Of a DNA stretch of 64,000 nucleotides, positions 17,798 through 26,140 are shown in pieces. The notes beneath the pieces were generated by a model. It was not told the DNA's origin, did not search any database, and saw only the letters and a list, made by a program, of their open reading frames with translations. This DNA comes from CAVQBL01 sp963710715. GTDB taxonomy: Bacteria; Pseudomonadota; Gammaproteobacteria; DSM-16500. Positions within the stretch are counted from its first letter, which is position 1, and every line of letters begins with the position of its first letter. Location: positions 372,001 through 436,000 of the forward strand of contig CAVQBL010000016.1 in assembly GCA_963710715.1 (NCBI GenBank), in the 5' to 3' direction. Both the position numbers and the translations under genes were made by a program.

Positions 17798-17871
17798 AAA
17801 AATTTAATCTCTTATATCGATAAATTGCAATATATAGATTATATGAATAATTGAATTAAACGAGGCGTTGT

Positions 17872-18930
17872 ATGGACAATGATAATTTGCTGCTAAGTGA
17901 ATATAAATTAAATAACCTTCTTACTCTGAAAAATAGAATTATCATGGCGCCTATGACACGAGCAAAAGCAACTGATGATTTGGTGCCAACCAACGAAATG
18001 ATTGATTACTATGCTAGACGTTCTGATGCGGGACTTATTATTACTGAAGGTACGGTGATTAGTGCTGACGCATTAGGACATAAAAATGTGCCAGGAATTT
18101 TTTCTAAATCGCACATCCAACATTGGAAAAAAGTGACTGACAAAGTGCATCGCAATCATGGATTGATTTTTATGCAAATATGGCATGTAGGTCGTGTTTC
18201 GCACCCGGTTTTTCTTGAGGGCAAATTACCAATATCGCCATCGGAAACACTTATGACGGGTAGACTTTACCGTAGTGATAATTTAACTCATGGAAAATCA
18301 CGCGCAGCTTCGCTTAATGAAATTAAAAAAATAATAAATAATTATGCAATTGCTGCTGAAAATGCAATCGCAGCAGGTTTTGACGGTGTTGAAATACATG
18401 GAGCAAATGGCTATTTGGTTGATCAGTTCTTGCATCATCATACTAATCAACGAAAAGATGCTTATGGCGATGGTGTAGAAAATATGGCGAGATTTGCTCT
18501 GGACGTTATAAACGCATGCGGTAAATCTATAGGTTTCGAGCGCGTGGGTATTCGATTATCCCCGGGTGCTTATTTAAATGAAATGCTTGGAGAAGAGCGT
18601 GATTCATTGGTTTTTAAATATTTATTAGAAAAATTAAATAAAATTAACATTGCTTATGTGCACACCGGTAGTTTCAATGACGTGGAAAAATTTAAAGAGC
18701 TGGGTGATATGACCATGACAGAGTTTATGCGTAATTATTATCAAGGCAATTTGATTGCTTGTGGAGGCTACTCATTGGAGAATGCCGTAAGAGGAATAAA
18801 AAGTAATTTATTTGATTTGGTTGCGTTTGGCCGTCATTTTATCGCAAACCCTGATTTAGTCAGTCGTTTTGCTACTAATAAAAATCTTAATCCATATGAT
18901 GCTAGAAAATTAAATACACATTACCAGTAG
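17872..18930 (+). CDS. Old Yellow Enzyme family NADH:flavin oxidoreductase
   Basis: 352 residues, a TIM-barrel FMN enzyme. MAPMTRAKA (about 25-33), QIWHVGRVSHP (103-113), GFDGVEIHGANGYLVDQFLH (with the substrate-binding His-x-x-Asn pair HGAN) and the phosphate-binding LVAFGRHFIANPD are diagnostic. It reduces activated alkenes, quinones or nitro compounds with NAD(P)H. It lies 74 bp after arsR behind a TATCGATA palindrome, and is followed by a broken cupin gene. Confidence 0.92.
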   Translation: MDNDNLLLSEYKLNNLLTLKNRIIMAPMTRAKATDDLVPTNEMIDYYARRSDAGLIITEGTVISADALGHKNVPGIFSKSHIQHWKKVTDKVHRNHGLIFMQIWHVGRVSHPVFLEGKLPISPSETLMTGRLYRSDNLTHGKSRAASLNEIKKIINNYAIAAENAIAAGFDGVEIHGANGYLVDQFLHHHTNQRKDAYGDGVENMARFALDVINACGKSIGFERVGIRLSPGAYLNEMLGEERDSLVFKYLLEKLNKINIAYVHTGSFNDVEKFKELGDMTMTEFMRNYYQGNLIACGGYSLENAVRGIKSNLFDLVAFGRHFIANPDLVSRFATNKNLNPYDARKLNTHYQ

Positions 18931-18944
18931 AGGAAAAAGTAGAA

Positions 18945-19426
18945 ATGAATAAATCAATACCAAGAAGAGTCGTCACCGGCTATAAAGAAGGAAAATCTAC
19001 AATTATTCAGGATGCTTTAGTGGATAATATATCAGAGCATATTCCAGGATTGGTTATCTCGGATGTTTGGCAACCCATGCTATGCCAGTTGATCTAGAGG
19101 AAAGTGCAAGGATTGAAAATACTTTATTTCCTATTACGCCGATGAATGGTTCTTATTTTCGTTATGTCCATATTCCACCAGACGCAGAAATATTTAACAA
19201 AACAAGTAGTCAGAAACATAATGATTCTCATCCTTTGATGCATCAAACTAACACGCTTGATTACATCATTATCTTATCAGGTGAAATTTATTTAATACTT
19301 GAACAAAAAGAGACATTGTTAAAAGCGGGCGATATTGTTATACAAAGAGCAACAAATCATGCATGGAGTAATCGCTCAAGCCAACCGTGCATTCAGTTAG
19401 CTATATTATTAGATGCTAAAAAGTGA
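18945..19426 (+). pseudogene. cupin-domain protein, frameshifted
   Basis: The first frame (18945-19097) reads MNKSIPRRVVTGYKEGKSTI to ISDVW and then goes off at CAACCC. The family-like continuation ATHAMPVDLEES lies in another frame from about 19067 to 19426, with the cupin barrel (LDYIIILSGEIYLILEQKET, LLKAGDIVIQRATNHAW). One G missing in TGG(G)CAACC near 19070 explains it. The enzyme activity of these small cupins is unknown. Either a true pseudogene or an assembly error. Confidence 0.75.
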
Positions 19427-19531
19427 TAATTCTTTTTCGTGTAAAGTTGTTATCAACTATGTATATTACTCATGGTTTTTGGGCGAGCGGAGATTCTATA
19501 TGGTGATTCTTTTTCAAAAGCGAGATAGAAA

Positions 19532-20479
19532 ATGCAGGGACTTACAGATTTAAAGGCAATTTTACATTCAAAAAGAGCAAATATTTATTATATTGAAAAA
19601 TGTCGCGTATTAGTAAAAAATAGTCGTGTCGTATATCTTACGCAAGATCAACAGGGTAAATGTTATTGGAATATTCCTATTGCAAATACGACTGTGATTT
19701 TATTGGGAACGGGAACTTCCATTACTCAATTAGCAGTAAGAATGTTGGCTTCTGCGGGTGTGTTGATTGGTTTTAGTGGGGGAGGTGGGACGCCTCTCAT
19801 TATGGGTAACGAAATTGAGTGGTTGTCTCCTCAAAGTGAATATAGGCCCACAGAATATGTACAAGGCTGGTTATCATTTTGGTTTGATGATACGAAACGC
19901 TTAAATGCAGCAAAACGTATTCAGCAAGCAAGAATGGTTTTTATTGAACGTGTTTGGGGCGTGGATAAGGATTTAAAAGAAGAAGGTTTTTATCTTGATG
20001 ATGTTGATATTCAAAATGCATTTCGGAATTTTAATGGTAAATTTTTACATTCTTCTTCAGTAAATGATTTGCTGCTTCTTGAAGCGCAACTCACAAAAAC
20101 GCTTTATAAAATTGCTGCAACTCGAACAAAATATTCTCAGTTTACTCGTGATCACGATGAGGATGATGAAGCCAATAAATTTTTAAATCATGGTAATTAT
20201 TTAGCATATGGGCTTGCAGCAACTACGTTATGGGTGTTGGGAATTCCGCATGGCTTTGCAGTAATGCATGGTAAAACTCGCCGCGGCGCACTTGTTTTCG
20301 ATATTGCTGATTTGATTAAAGACGCATTGATTTTGCCTTGGGCATTTATATGTGCAAAAGAACAAATGACAGAACAAGATTTCCGTCAGCAGTGCTTACA
20401 AAACTTCACTAAACATGGAGCGCTTGATTTTATGTTTGATTTTGTTAAAGCGCTGAGTTTAGATGGAAATACGCTATGA
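19532..20479 (+). CDS. cas1: Cas1, type I-F adaptation integrase
   Basis: 315 residues. The N-terminal beta domain is followed by the helical catalytic domain; FAVMHGKTRRGALVFDIADL (242-261) carries the conserved metal ligands His246 and Asp257. Cas1 integrates new spacers next to the leader, together with Cas2, which in this subtype is fused to Cas3. It overlaps the next gene by 4 bp. It heads the cas1-cas2/3 pair, on the same strand as the csy genes and the array. Confidence 0.96.
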   Translation: MQGLTDLKAILHSKRANIYYIEKCRVLVKNSRVVYLTQDQQGKCYWNIPIANTTVILLGTGTSITQLAVRMLASAGVLIGFSGGGGTPLIMGNEIEWLSPQSEYRPTEYVQGWLSFWFDDTKRLNAAKRIQQARMVFIERVWGVDKDLKEEGFYLDDVDIQNAFRNFNGKFLHSSSVNDLLLLEAQLTKTLYKIAATRTKYSQFTRDHDEDDEANKFLNHGNYLAYGLAATTLWVLGIPHGFAVMHGKTRRGALVFDIADLIKDALILPWAFICAKEQMTEQDFRQQCLQNFTKHGALDFMFDFVKALSLDGNTL

Positions 20480-23400
20480 TGATCATGTTTGTGTCGCAAT
20501 GCGAAAAAAAGGCGCTGAATAAAACTCGTAGGGTGCTTGATTCATTTGCCAACCGTGTTGGAGACAAAACTTGGCAAACAGTTATAACAAATGATGGTTT
20601 GAATGCTGTGAAAAAATTATTACGAAAAACAGCATCTAAAAATACTGCGGTTGCATGCCATTGGTTGCGTAGCCGTAGTCGATGTGAATTAGTTTGGATC
20701 ATAGGAAATAGAAAAAAATTCAATAAGCAGGGATATGTCCCTGTTCATATGACTCAACAAACTATTATCAATACACAATGGGAAAATGATTGGCATTATT
20801 TTCCTTTGATTGAAAGCTTAACTGTGTTAGCTGCGCTTTTTCATGATTTTGGCAAAGCATCTTTATATTTCCAAAGTAAATTGCAACCAAAGAAAAAGAA
20901 GAAATGGATTGCGGATCCGCTACGTCATGAGTGGGTGTCAATATTGTTACTGAAGGCTTTTATTAATAATGATGAAGCCGATGAACTTTGGCTCGCGAGG
21001 CTAGTAAAAGGTGAGTGGAATGAAGCGCTATTTAAAAGTTTAGAAGCACAAAAAAATCCTTTAAAAAACTTACCACTAGCAGCGGGGATGCTTGCATGGC
21101 TAATCGTTTCGCATCATAAGCTCCCGTTGGATTACGATGGTGACTATAGAGAAGCGGAAGCGGAAACTTTGGCTGAATTGTTGGAATATATTTCTTCCGA
21201 GTGGGGTTATGAAAACAAAAGTAGTGATCAAATATCCGAATGTTTAAAATTTCCTAATGGATTACCGAGTCAGTCTAAACCATGGCTAGAGGAGATCATG
21301 AAATGGTCTATCAAGATGCAAAAGCATTTGCCATTATTAAACCAGACAATACAAGATGGCAGTTGGCGTCTTATTTTGCATCATGCGCGATTATCGTTAA
21401 TGTTAGGAGATCATCATTATTCATCTCAAGATGCCGATAAAAAGTGGGACTCTGGTCTTGCACTGATTGCAAATACTTATAGAGAGGATGGGTTCGGTTA
21501 TAAAACAGGAGATGCTAAACAAAAACTGGATGAACATTTGGTGGGGGTGTCTCGCTCGGCAAGAAAAATTGTTAAACTATTGCCTCAATTTGAAAATGAG
21601 CTTTCTTATGCTCGCGATGTGAAATCGCTTAAGGAGAAGAGTCTGCCAGCATTTAGTTGGCAAGATAAATCCGTTGATAAAATAAAAGAGTGGAAGCGAA
21701 GTCTTTCTAAATCGCAGCAAGATAAGCCGCATGGATTTTTTGCTGTTAACATGGCAAGTACAGGATGTGGCAAAACATTTGCTAATGCCAAGGTAATGCA
21801 AGCATTGTCGAATGATGGCGATGGATTACGTTTTATTTTGGCGTTGGGTTTACGTACGCTTACTCTGCAAACAGGAGATGAATATCGAAATCGTATAGGG
21901 TTGGATAACAGTGAGCTTGCTGTATTAATTGGCTCTAAAGCGGTGCTGGATTTACATGAGGGGAATAGCGAAGAGGAAAAACAGCAGCAAATAAAAATGA
22001 ATGAAGCTGCGGGCTCAGAGTCATTAGATGTGTTGCTCGATGAGGATATCTGTCTTGATTATGAAAGTAGCATTCCCGAAACCCATTTAAATACTATTTT
22101 AACTCGAAATCGCGATCGACAATTTCTTTATGCGCCAATTCTGGTTTGTACTATTGATCATGTCATCACGGCTACGGAATGTAGACGAGGCGGTCGTTAT
22201 ATTTTGCCAAGCTTAAGACTGATGTCGTCTGATTTGATCATTGATGAAATAGATGATTTTGATAGCAAGAAAGATTTAATTGCTATAGGTCGATTGATTC
22301 ACTTGGCAGGTATGCTAGGTCGAAAAGTCATGATTTCATCGGCTACGGTTCCTCCCGATTTAGCACAAGGTTATTTGAATGCATATCGAGAAGGATGGCA
22401 GCTTTTTGCTAAAACGCGTGATGTGAGTTCTAATGTGGGTTGTGCATGGATTGATGAATTTAATACGCATGTTGAAACTTTATCAGAAAGCGAAACAACA
22501 AAAGCGATGGATCGTTATAAAAATTACCATAGCGATTTTATTAAAAAGCGCGTTGAAAATTTAAAAAATGGACCAATAAAACGCAAGATTGAAATCATTT
22601 CTTGTGCTCATATTAAAGATTTAAAAAAAGAAGATATTGAAGTTACTTATTTTAGTGCAATTCGAGAAGCCATTATTAAAAAACATCACGATCATGGATG
22701 CGCTGACTCAGAGACGCAAAAGAAAGTGTCCTTTGGCATTGTTCGTATGGCTAATATTGACCCTTGTGTTGCTCTTACCGAATATTTGTCTGAAGCAGTT
22801 TGGCCTTATGATACGGATATTCGTGTTATGGCGTATCATAGTCGACAAGTATTGTTATTGCGTAGCGAGCAAGAAAAACATTTAAATGAAGTATTAAAAA
22901 GAAATGGAAACCGAGGAGATAGGGTGCCTTTTTTAAATTCTATTATTCGTAATCACATTGATAGAAGCAACGCAAATAACGTTATTTTTATTTTAGTCGC
23001 GACGCCAATTGAAGAAATAGGTCGTGATCATGATTTTGATTGGGGTGTGATAGAGCCTTCTTCTTTGCGTTCGCTTATTCAACTTATTGGGCGTTTGTTG
23101 CGCCATCGAGATATTACACCAACAAAACCAAATGTTGCTTTAATGCAGTATAACTTGAAAGCATTAGAAAATGAGAGCCATAGTCTTGCTTATTGTAAGC
23201 CCGGTTATGAGCAAGAAGAGAGTTATCTGCTTAATACGCATGATTTAAATAAATTAATAGATGAGAAATTATTAGAAAATGGAATGCTTATCTTGTCTCG
23301 AATTCAGAGAAACAAAGATCTTTATCCGAAAGAAAATTTTGCAGATTTAGAACATTATTTTATTGAAAATATATTAACGTCTTTTGAAAAGGATGGCCCT

Positions 23401-23781
23401 GAATCCATGCAAGGCTGGCTTACGCAATGTTGGTGGTTAACAGGATTGTCGCAAAAATTAAATGCTTTTCGTGATGGTGTAGAGCAAATAAAGTTATTTT
23501 TAGACGATAAGCTTAGCTTTGTTGAAAAGCATGATGAAGGGGAGCCAAGTAATGTAACGAAGATATATAGAATTGAACATCGAGAAATGAGTGAGTTAGC
23601 ATTAAGTAGATTGTGGTTACACAGAAACTATCAAGAATTGATTGAAGAACATGCCGTGAGGTTAGGCATATCGAGATCAGCGGTTGCGCTAAAATATGGA
23701 GAGCTTTTGCTACCCATGTATAGTGATAGTTATCATTATCGATATTCCGATCAGTTAGGGTTAAGCAGATTAATAAAATAA
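20476..23781 (+). CDS. cas3: Cas2-Cas3 fusion nuclease-helicase, type I-F
   Basis: 1101 residues. The first 95 or so are Cas2-like. The HD nuclease follows with ALFHDFGKAS (His123, Asp124). The SF2 helicase has Walker A ASTGCGKT (427-434), Walker B DEID (from Asp590), SSATVPP (motif III) and a C-terminal ATPIEEIGRDHDFDW block. It is recruited by the DNA-bound Csy complex to nick and degrade target DNA, and its Cas2 part works in adaptation. All key residues are visible, so it seems intact. Confidence 0.96.
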   Translation: MMIMFVSQCEKKALNKTRRVLDSFANRVGDKTWQTVITNDGLNAVKKLLRKTASKNTAVACHWLRSRSRCELVWIIGNRKKFNKQGYVPVHMTQQTIINTQWENDWHYFPLIESLTVLAALFHDFGKASLYFQSKLQPKKKKKWIADPLRHEWVSILLLKAFINNDEADELWLARLVKGEWNEALFKSLEAQKNPLKNLPLAAGMLAWLIVSHHKLPLDYDGDYREAEAETLAELLEYISSEWGYENKSSDQISECLKFPNGLPSQSKPWLEEIMKWSIKMQKHLPLLNQTIQDGSWRLILHHARLSLMLGDHHYSSQDADKKWDSGLALIANTYREDGFGYKTGDAKQKLDEHLVGVSRSARKIVKLLPQFENELSYARDVKSLKEKSLPAFSWQDKSVDKIKEWKRSLSKSQQDKPHGFFAVNMASTGCGKTFANAKVMQALSNDGDGLRFILALGLRTLTLQTGDEYRNRIGLDNSELAVLIGSKAVLDLHEGNSEEEKQQQIKMNEAAGSESLDVLLDEDICLDYESSIPETHLNTILTRNRDRQFLYAPILVCTIDHVITATECRRGGRYILPSLRLMSSDLIIDEIDDFDSKKDLIAIGRLIHLAGMLGRKVMISSATVPPDLAQGYLNAYREGWQLFAKTRDVSSNVGCAWIDEFNTHVETLSESETTKAMDRYKNYHSDFIKKRVENLKNGPIKRKIEIISCAHIKDLKKEDIEVTYFSAIREAIIKKHHDHGCADSETQKKVSFGIVRMANIDPCVALTEYLSEAVWPYDTDIRVMAYHSRQVLLLRSEQEKHLNEVLKRNGNRGDRVPFLNSIIRNHIDRSNANNVIFILVATPIEEIGRDHDFDWGVIEPSSLRSLIQLIGRLLRHRDITPTKPNVALMQYNLKALENESHSLAYCKPGYEQEESYLLNTHDLNKLIDEKLLENGMLILSRIQRNKDLYPKENFADLEHYFIENILTSFEKDGPESMQGWLTQCWWLTGLSQKLNAFRDGVEQIKLFLDDKLSFVEKHDEGEPSNVTKIYRIEHREMSELALSRLWLHRNYQELIEEHAVRLGISRSAVALKYGELLLPMYSDSYHYRYSDQLGLSRLIK

Positions 23782-23789
23782 CAAGAAGG

Positions 23790-23808
23790 AGCTGCGGAAT
23801 TTGCAGCC
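23790..23808 (-). terminator. possible terminator of the minus-strand CRISPR-like RNA
   Basis: On the minus strand, GGCTGC-AAATTCC-GCAGCTCC forms a 5-6 bp stem, followed by TTCTTGTTATTTTATT. It stands directly after the second degenerate repeat. On the plus strand the same stem is followed by CCCC, so it suits a minus-strand transcript better than the end of cas3. Confidence 0.45.
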
Positions 23809-23900
23809 CCATCCCGCCTGCTTATGCGGCAGTTCACGATAAAATATAAATGATTATTTCTAAGCTACCTCTGCGGCAGTCAATCTTTCGTTTAAATCAA
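23790..23900 (-). ncRNA. candidate CreR-like crRNA mimic regulating csy1-4
   Basis: Two degenerate type I-F repeats on the minus strand bracket a short spacer. Repeat 1 (23884-23857) matches the array repeat at 23 of 28 positions, keeps a foldable stem (CTGCC/GGTAG) and the 8-nt handle CTTAGAAA. Spacer 23856-23838 is TAATCATTTATATTTTATC (19 nt; array spacers are mostly 32). Repeat 2 (23837-23810) keeps CTGCCGCATAAGCAG but has lost the 3' handle. Processing by Csy4 would give a short guide RNA. The guide matches the region next to the csy1 -35 box behind a CC PAM. Cas-regulating RNAs (CreR) of this design are known for other CRISPR systems; that this one is expressed is inference. Confidence 0.7.
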
Positions 23901-23905
23901 GATTT

Positions 23906-23933
23906 ATTTTAACCATATTGATTAAATATGCAA
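23906..23933 (-). promoter_or_regulatory. possible promoter of the crRNA-mimic RNA
   Basis: On the minus strand TTGCAT (23933-23928), 16 bp, TAAAAT (23911-23906). Transcription would start near 23899, about 15 nt before the first degenerate repeat. The region is AT-rich, so chance matches are common. Confidence 0.4.
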
Positions 23934-23942
23934 ATATAAAAT

Positions 23943-23963
23943 AATAAAACATAAAAGATTAGG
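23943..23963 (-). promoter_or_regulatory. predicted target of the crRNA mimic (protospacer plus CC PAM)
   Basis: Read on the minus strand: CC (23963-23962), then TAATCTTTTATGTTTTATT (23961-23943). Against the pseudo-spacer it matches positions 1-5, 7-11 and 13-18; mismatches are at 6, 12 and 19. Positions 6 and 12 are the guide bases that type I effector complexes flip out and do not read. CC is the type I-F PAM. The site ends 1 bp from the -35 box of csy1. Confidence 0.65.
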
Positions 23964-23964
23964 A

Positions 23965-23993
23965 TTGACATTATGTTTTTTTCAGTATATATA
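23965..23993 (+). promoter_or_regulatory. sigma70-type promoter of csy1-csy4
   Basis: TTGACA (23965-23970), 17 bp, TATATA (23988-23993), close to consensus. The ribosome-binding site AAGGAGGT (24004-24011) follows, then the TTG start of csy1 at 24020. This separates effector transcription from cas1-cas2/3. Confidence 0.75.
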
Positions 23994-24019
23994 GCTAATT
24001 AAAAAGGAGGTAACAAATT

Positions 24020-25256
24020 TTGGATGATGCCATAAAAAAGCTTTTATCTTCACGAAAAGCAGATCGTGTTAAGCAAAAAATTAAAACTCATATGACAGCA
24101 GAAGAAGTGCTCACAGTTGAAAAAGAGGCTGAGGAGGAGTTTTTGCTGGCTAATTGGTTGCCCAATGCAGCAAAAAGAGCAGATCAATTATCTCTAGTTA
24201 CTCACCCGAGTAAATTTAGTCATCCTGATGCGAAGACGAGTTCAATTATTGCTGATAGCAAACGATTGCCAGATGGTTTTTTGCGAACAGGAAATGTTAC
24301 CTCTGAATTAGATGTTTTTGGCAATGCGGCAGCAATGGATGTTTATAAGTTTTTATCTTTAAAATTGAATGATGGAATGACTATTCTTGAGCATTTAGAG
24401 CTGAGGAGTGAAAAAATAAAAACGGATTTAAGCATATCATCCGCTTCTTTTGAGGAATTAAGTAAAGATTTTCTGGCTATTAAGATTAAGCAAGCGGATG
24501 AAACTTTAAAAACAAGTGATAAGGTGAAGCAAGTTTATTTTCCTTTAGATGATGGTTATCATCTTTTATCATTATTAACTTCTTCTGGTGTTGTATTTGA
24601 ATTGAGAAAGCGTATTCAAGAAATTCGTTTTTCTGAGCATGCAAAAATAGCCAAACAAGATAAGAGGGGAAATACTTATAATGAGCTAGGCTTTGATGAG
24701 TTATGTAATCTATCGATGATTGGTTATGGCGGGACTAAACCGCAGAATATTAGCGTCTTAAATAGTGCTTATGGAGGAAAAGCGTATTTACTTTCTAGCA
24801 TTCCTCCGCTGGTAACTAAGAAAAATGAAATTTTACCAAAGAATGACTTTTTCAAAGATTCTTTATGGCTAAAAGAGGTTAAGGAGTATTTTCTTGCTTT
24901 ACATAAGATATTTAAATTAGATCCCAACAATATCAGTATTCGCGATAATCGGGATAACCTGATTCAATCTGTTATTGATTATATTATTGAGAAAGTGTGG
25001 TTAATGCGTTCGCAAAAAATAGGGTGGTCGATCGAAAAAAACTTACCAGACTATCAAAAAATATGGCTTGATGAATTTCATAAAAACAGCTCGTGATGAA
25101 AATGATAATTGGCTGGATGAGGTTATTGAAGAATGTGCTCAATGGCTTATTGTAGCATATAAAAGAATAATGAGAAAAAAAGCAGCCCCTTTATCTGATG
25201 AGTATAAAAATCATATTAAGAAAATATTAGAAGAAAATGGAGGAGATTTACAATGA
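24020..25256 (+). pseudogene. csy1: Csy1/Cas8f, with a one-base frameshift near the 3' end
   Basis: Csy1 forms the PAM-side foot of the type I-F effector complex with Csy2. The main frame (24020-25096, TTG start, strong AAGGAGGT) gives 358 residues ending LDEFHKNSS. The missing C-terminus continues at once in the +1 frame: KTARDENDNWLDEVIEECAQ and WLIVAYKRIM, up to 25256. Removing one A from the run of five A at about 25081-25085 restores a protein of about 411 residues, near the family length. The downstream part ends 4 bp into csy2. It may be a true mutation disabling the complex or a homopolymer error; all other cas genes look intact, which favours error or a recent change. Confidence 0.85.
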
Positions 25257-26125
25257 CAAAAATTTTGTTAATTCCTCGCATCCGAATACATAATGCCAAT
25301 GCTTTATCCAGTCCTTACACAATAGGTTTTCCAGCGATGACGGCATGGTTAGGTGCGGTACATGCTTTGCAGCGGAAACTTAGGCAAAAGCAATTTCCAC
25401 GTATTGATTTTAAGGGGGTAGGGGTTGTTTGCCATGAATTTAATTTACAAGTTTATAAAGGCAGCGGTGATTTTGTTTATTCTATCGTAGGTACGGCCAA
25501 TCCTTTAAATAAAGATGGCAAGCGCTCTGCTTTTATTGAAGAGAGTCGTTGTCATTTAATGGTATCACTTGCTATCGAGTGCTTTGAAATAGAAAAAAAA
25601 GAAGAAACTCCATTTCTTGAAGAATTAAAAATGGTTTTACATTCAGATATGAAATTAGCAAGTGGTGACATTTTATGTTTTGATGAGCCAGAAATACATA
25701 TTATTCAAGACGACAAAGATTTACGTAAACTCACCCGAAAACTTATGCCAGGTTACACTATAATTGAACGTCGAGAATTAATGATAGAAGCAATGCGGCA
25801 TGGTCAAGATGCAATTGACGCGATGTTAGATTATTTAAAAGTTATGCATCGGAGTGAACAAGATGATGATAAGGTAACATGGATAAGTAAGCGTAAAACA
25901 ACAGGCTGGATTGTTCCTATTGCTACAGGATTTCACGGAATCACATCAGTCGATCGAGCCGTTAATCAGCGAGATCCCGATGTTCCGCATCGTTTTGCTG
26001 AAAGCATCGTAACGCTTGGCGAATTTATTATGCCTTATCGTATAAAAAATCTTGCTGACATGTTATGGCATACGTATGTAGATGTCCAAAATAATTTGTA
26101 TTTTTGTCAACAAAATATCGATTAA
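25253..26125 (+). CDS. csy2: Csy2/Cas5f effector subunit
   Basis: 290 residues. It starts with the RAMP-like strand ILLIPRIRIHNANALSSPYT, then GFPAMTAWLGAVHALQRKL, typical of Csy2. The conserved C-terminal WIVPIATGFHGIT (about 221-233) is present. Csy2 pairs with Csy1 and holds the 5' handle of the crRNA. It overlaps the end of the csy1 reading frame by 4 bp, and csy3 follows after 15 bp with GGAGAA. Confidence 0.94.
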   Translation: MTKILLIPRIRIHNANALSSPYTIGFPAMTAWLGAVHALQRKLRQKQFPRIDFKGVGVVCHEFNLQVYKGSGDFVYSIVGTANPLNKDGKRSAFIEESRCHLMVSLAIECFEIEKKEETPFLEELKMVLHSDMKLASGDILCFDEPEIHIIQDDKDLRKLTRKLMPGYTIIERRELMIEAMRHGQDAIDAMLDYLKVMHRSEQDDDKVTWISKRKTTGWIVPIATGFHGITSVDRAVNQRDPDVPHRFAESIVTLGEFIMPYRIKNLADMLWHTYVDVQNNLYFCQQNID

Positions 26126-26140
26126 CTTAAGGAGAATGCG

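Noticed and set aside
19430..19531. A second regulatory mini-repeat upstream of cas1
   Set aside because: I looked for repeat-like stems or handles there and found none.
23810..23884. Reading the two degenerate repeats as a leftover second CRISPR array
   Set aside because: The spacing (19 nt), the selective retention of handle and stems, and the promoter match with a PAM fit a regulatory RNA better; an old array cannot be fully excluded.
25075..25095. Programmed ribosomal frameshifting in csy1
   Set aside because: The shift needed is +1 at an A-run without a stop-codon or slippery-site arrangement known for +1 shifting; a simple indel is more economical.
25068..25256. A separate 62-residue gene between csy1 and csy2
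   Set aside because: Its sequence is the natural continuation of Csy1 in a shifted frame and has no own ribosome-binding site.
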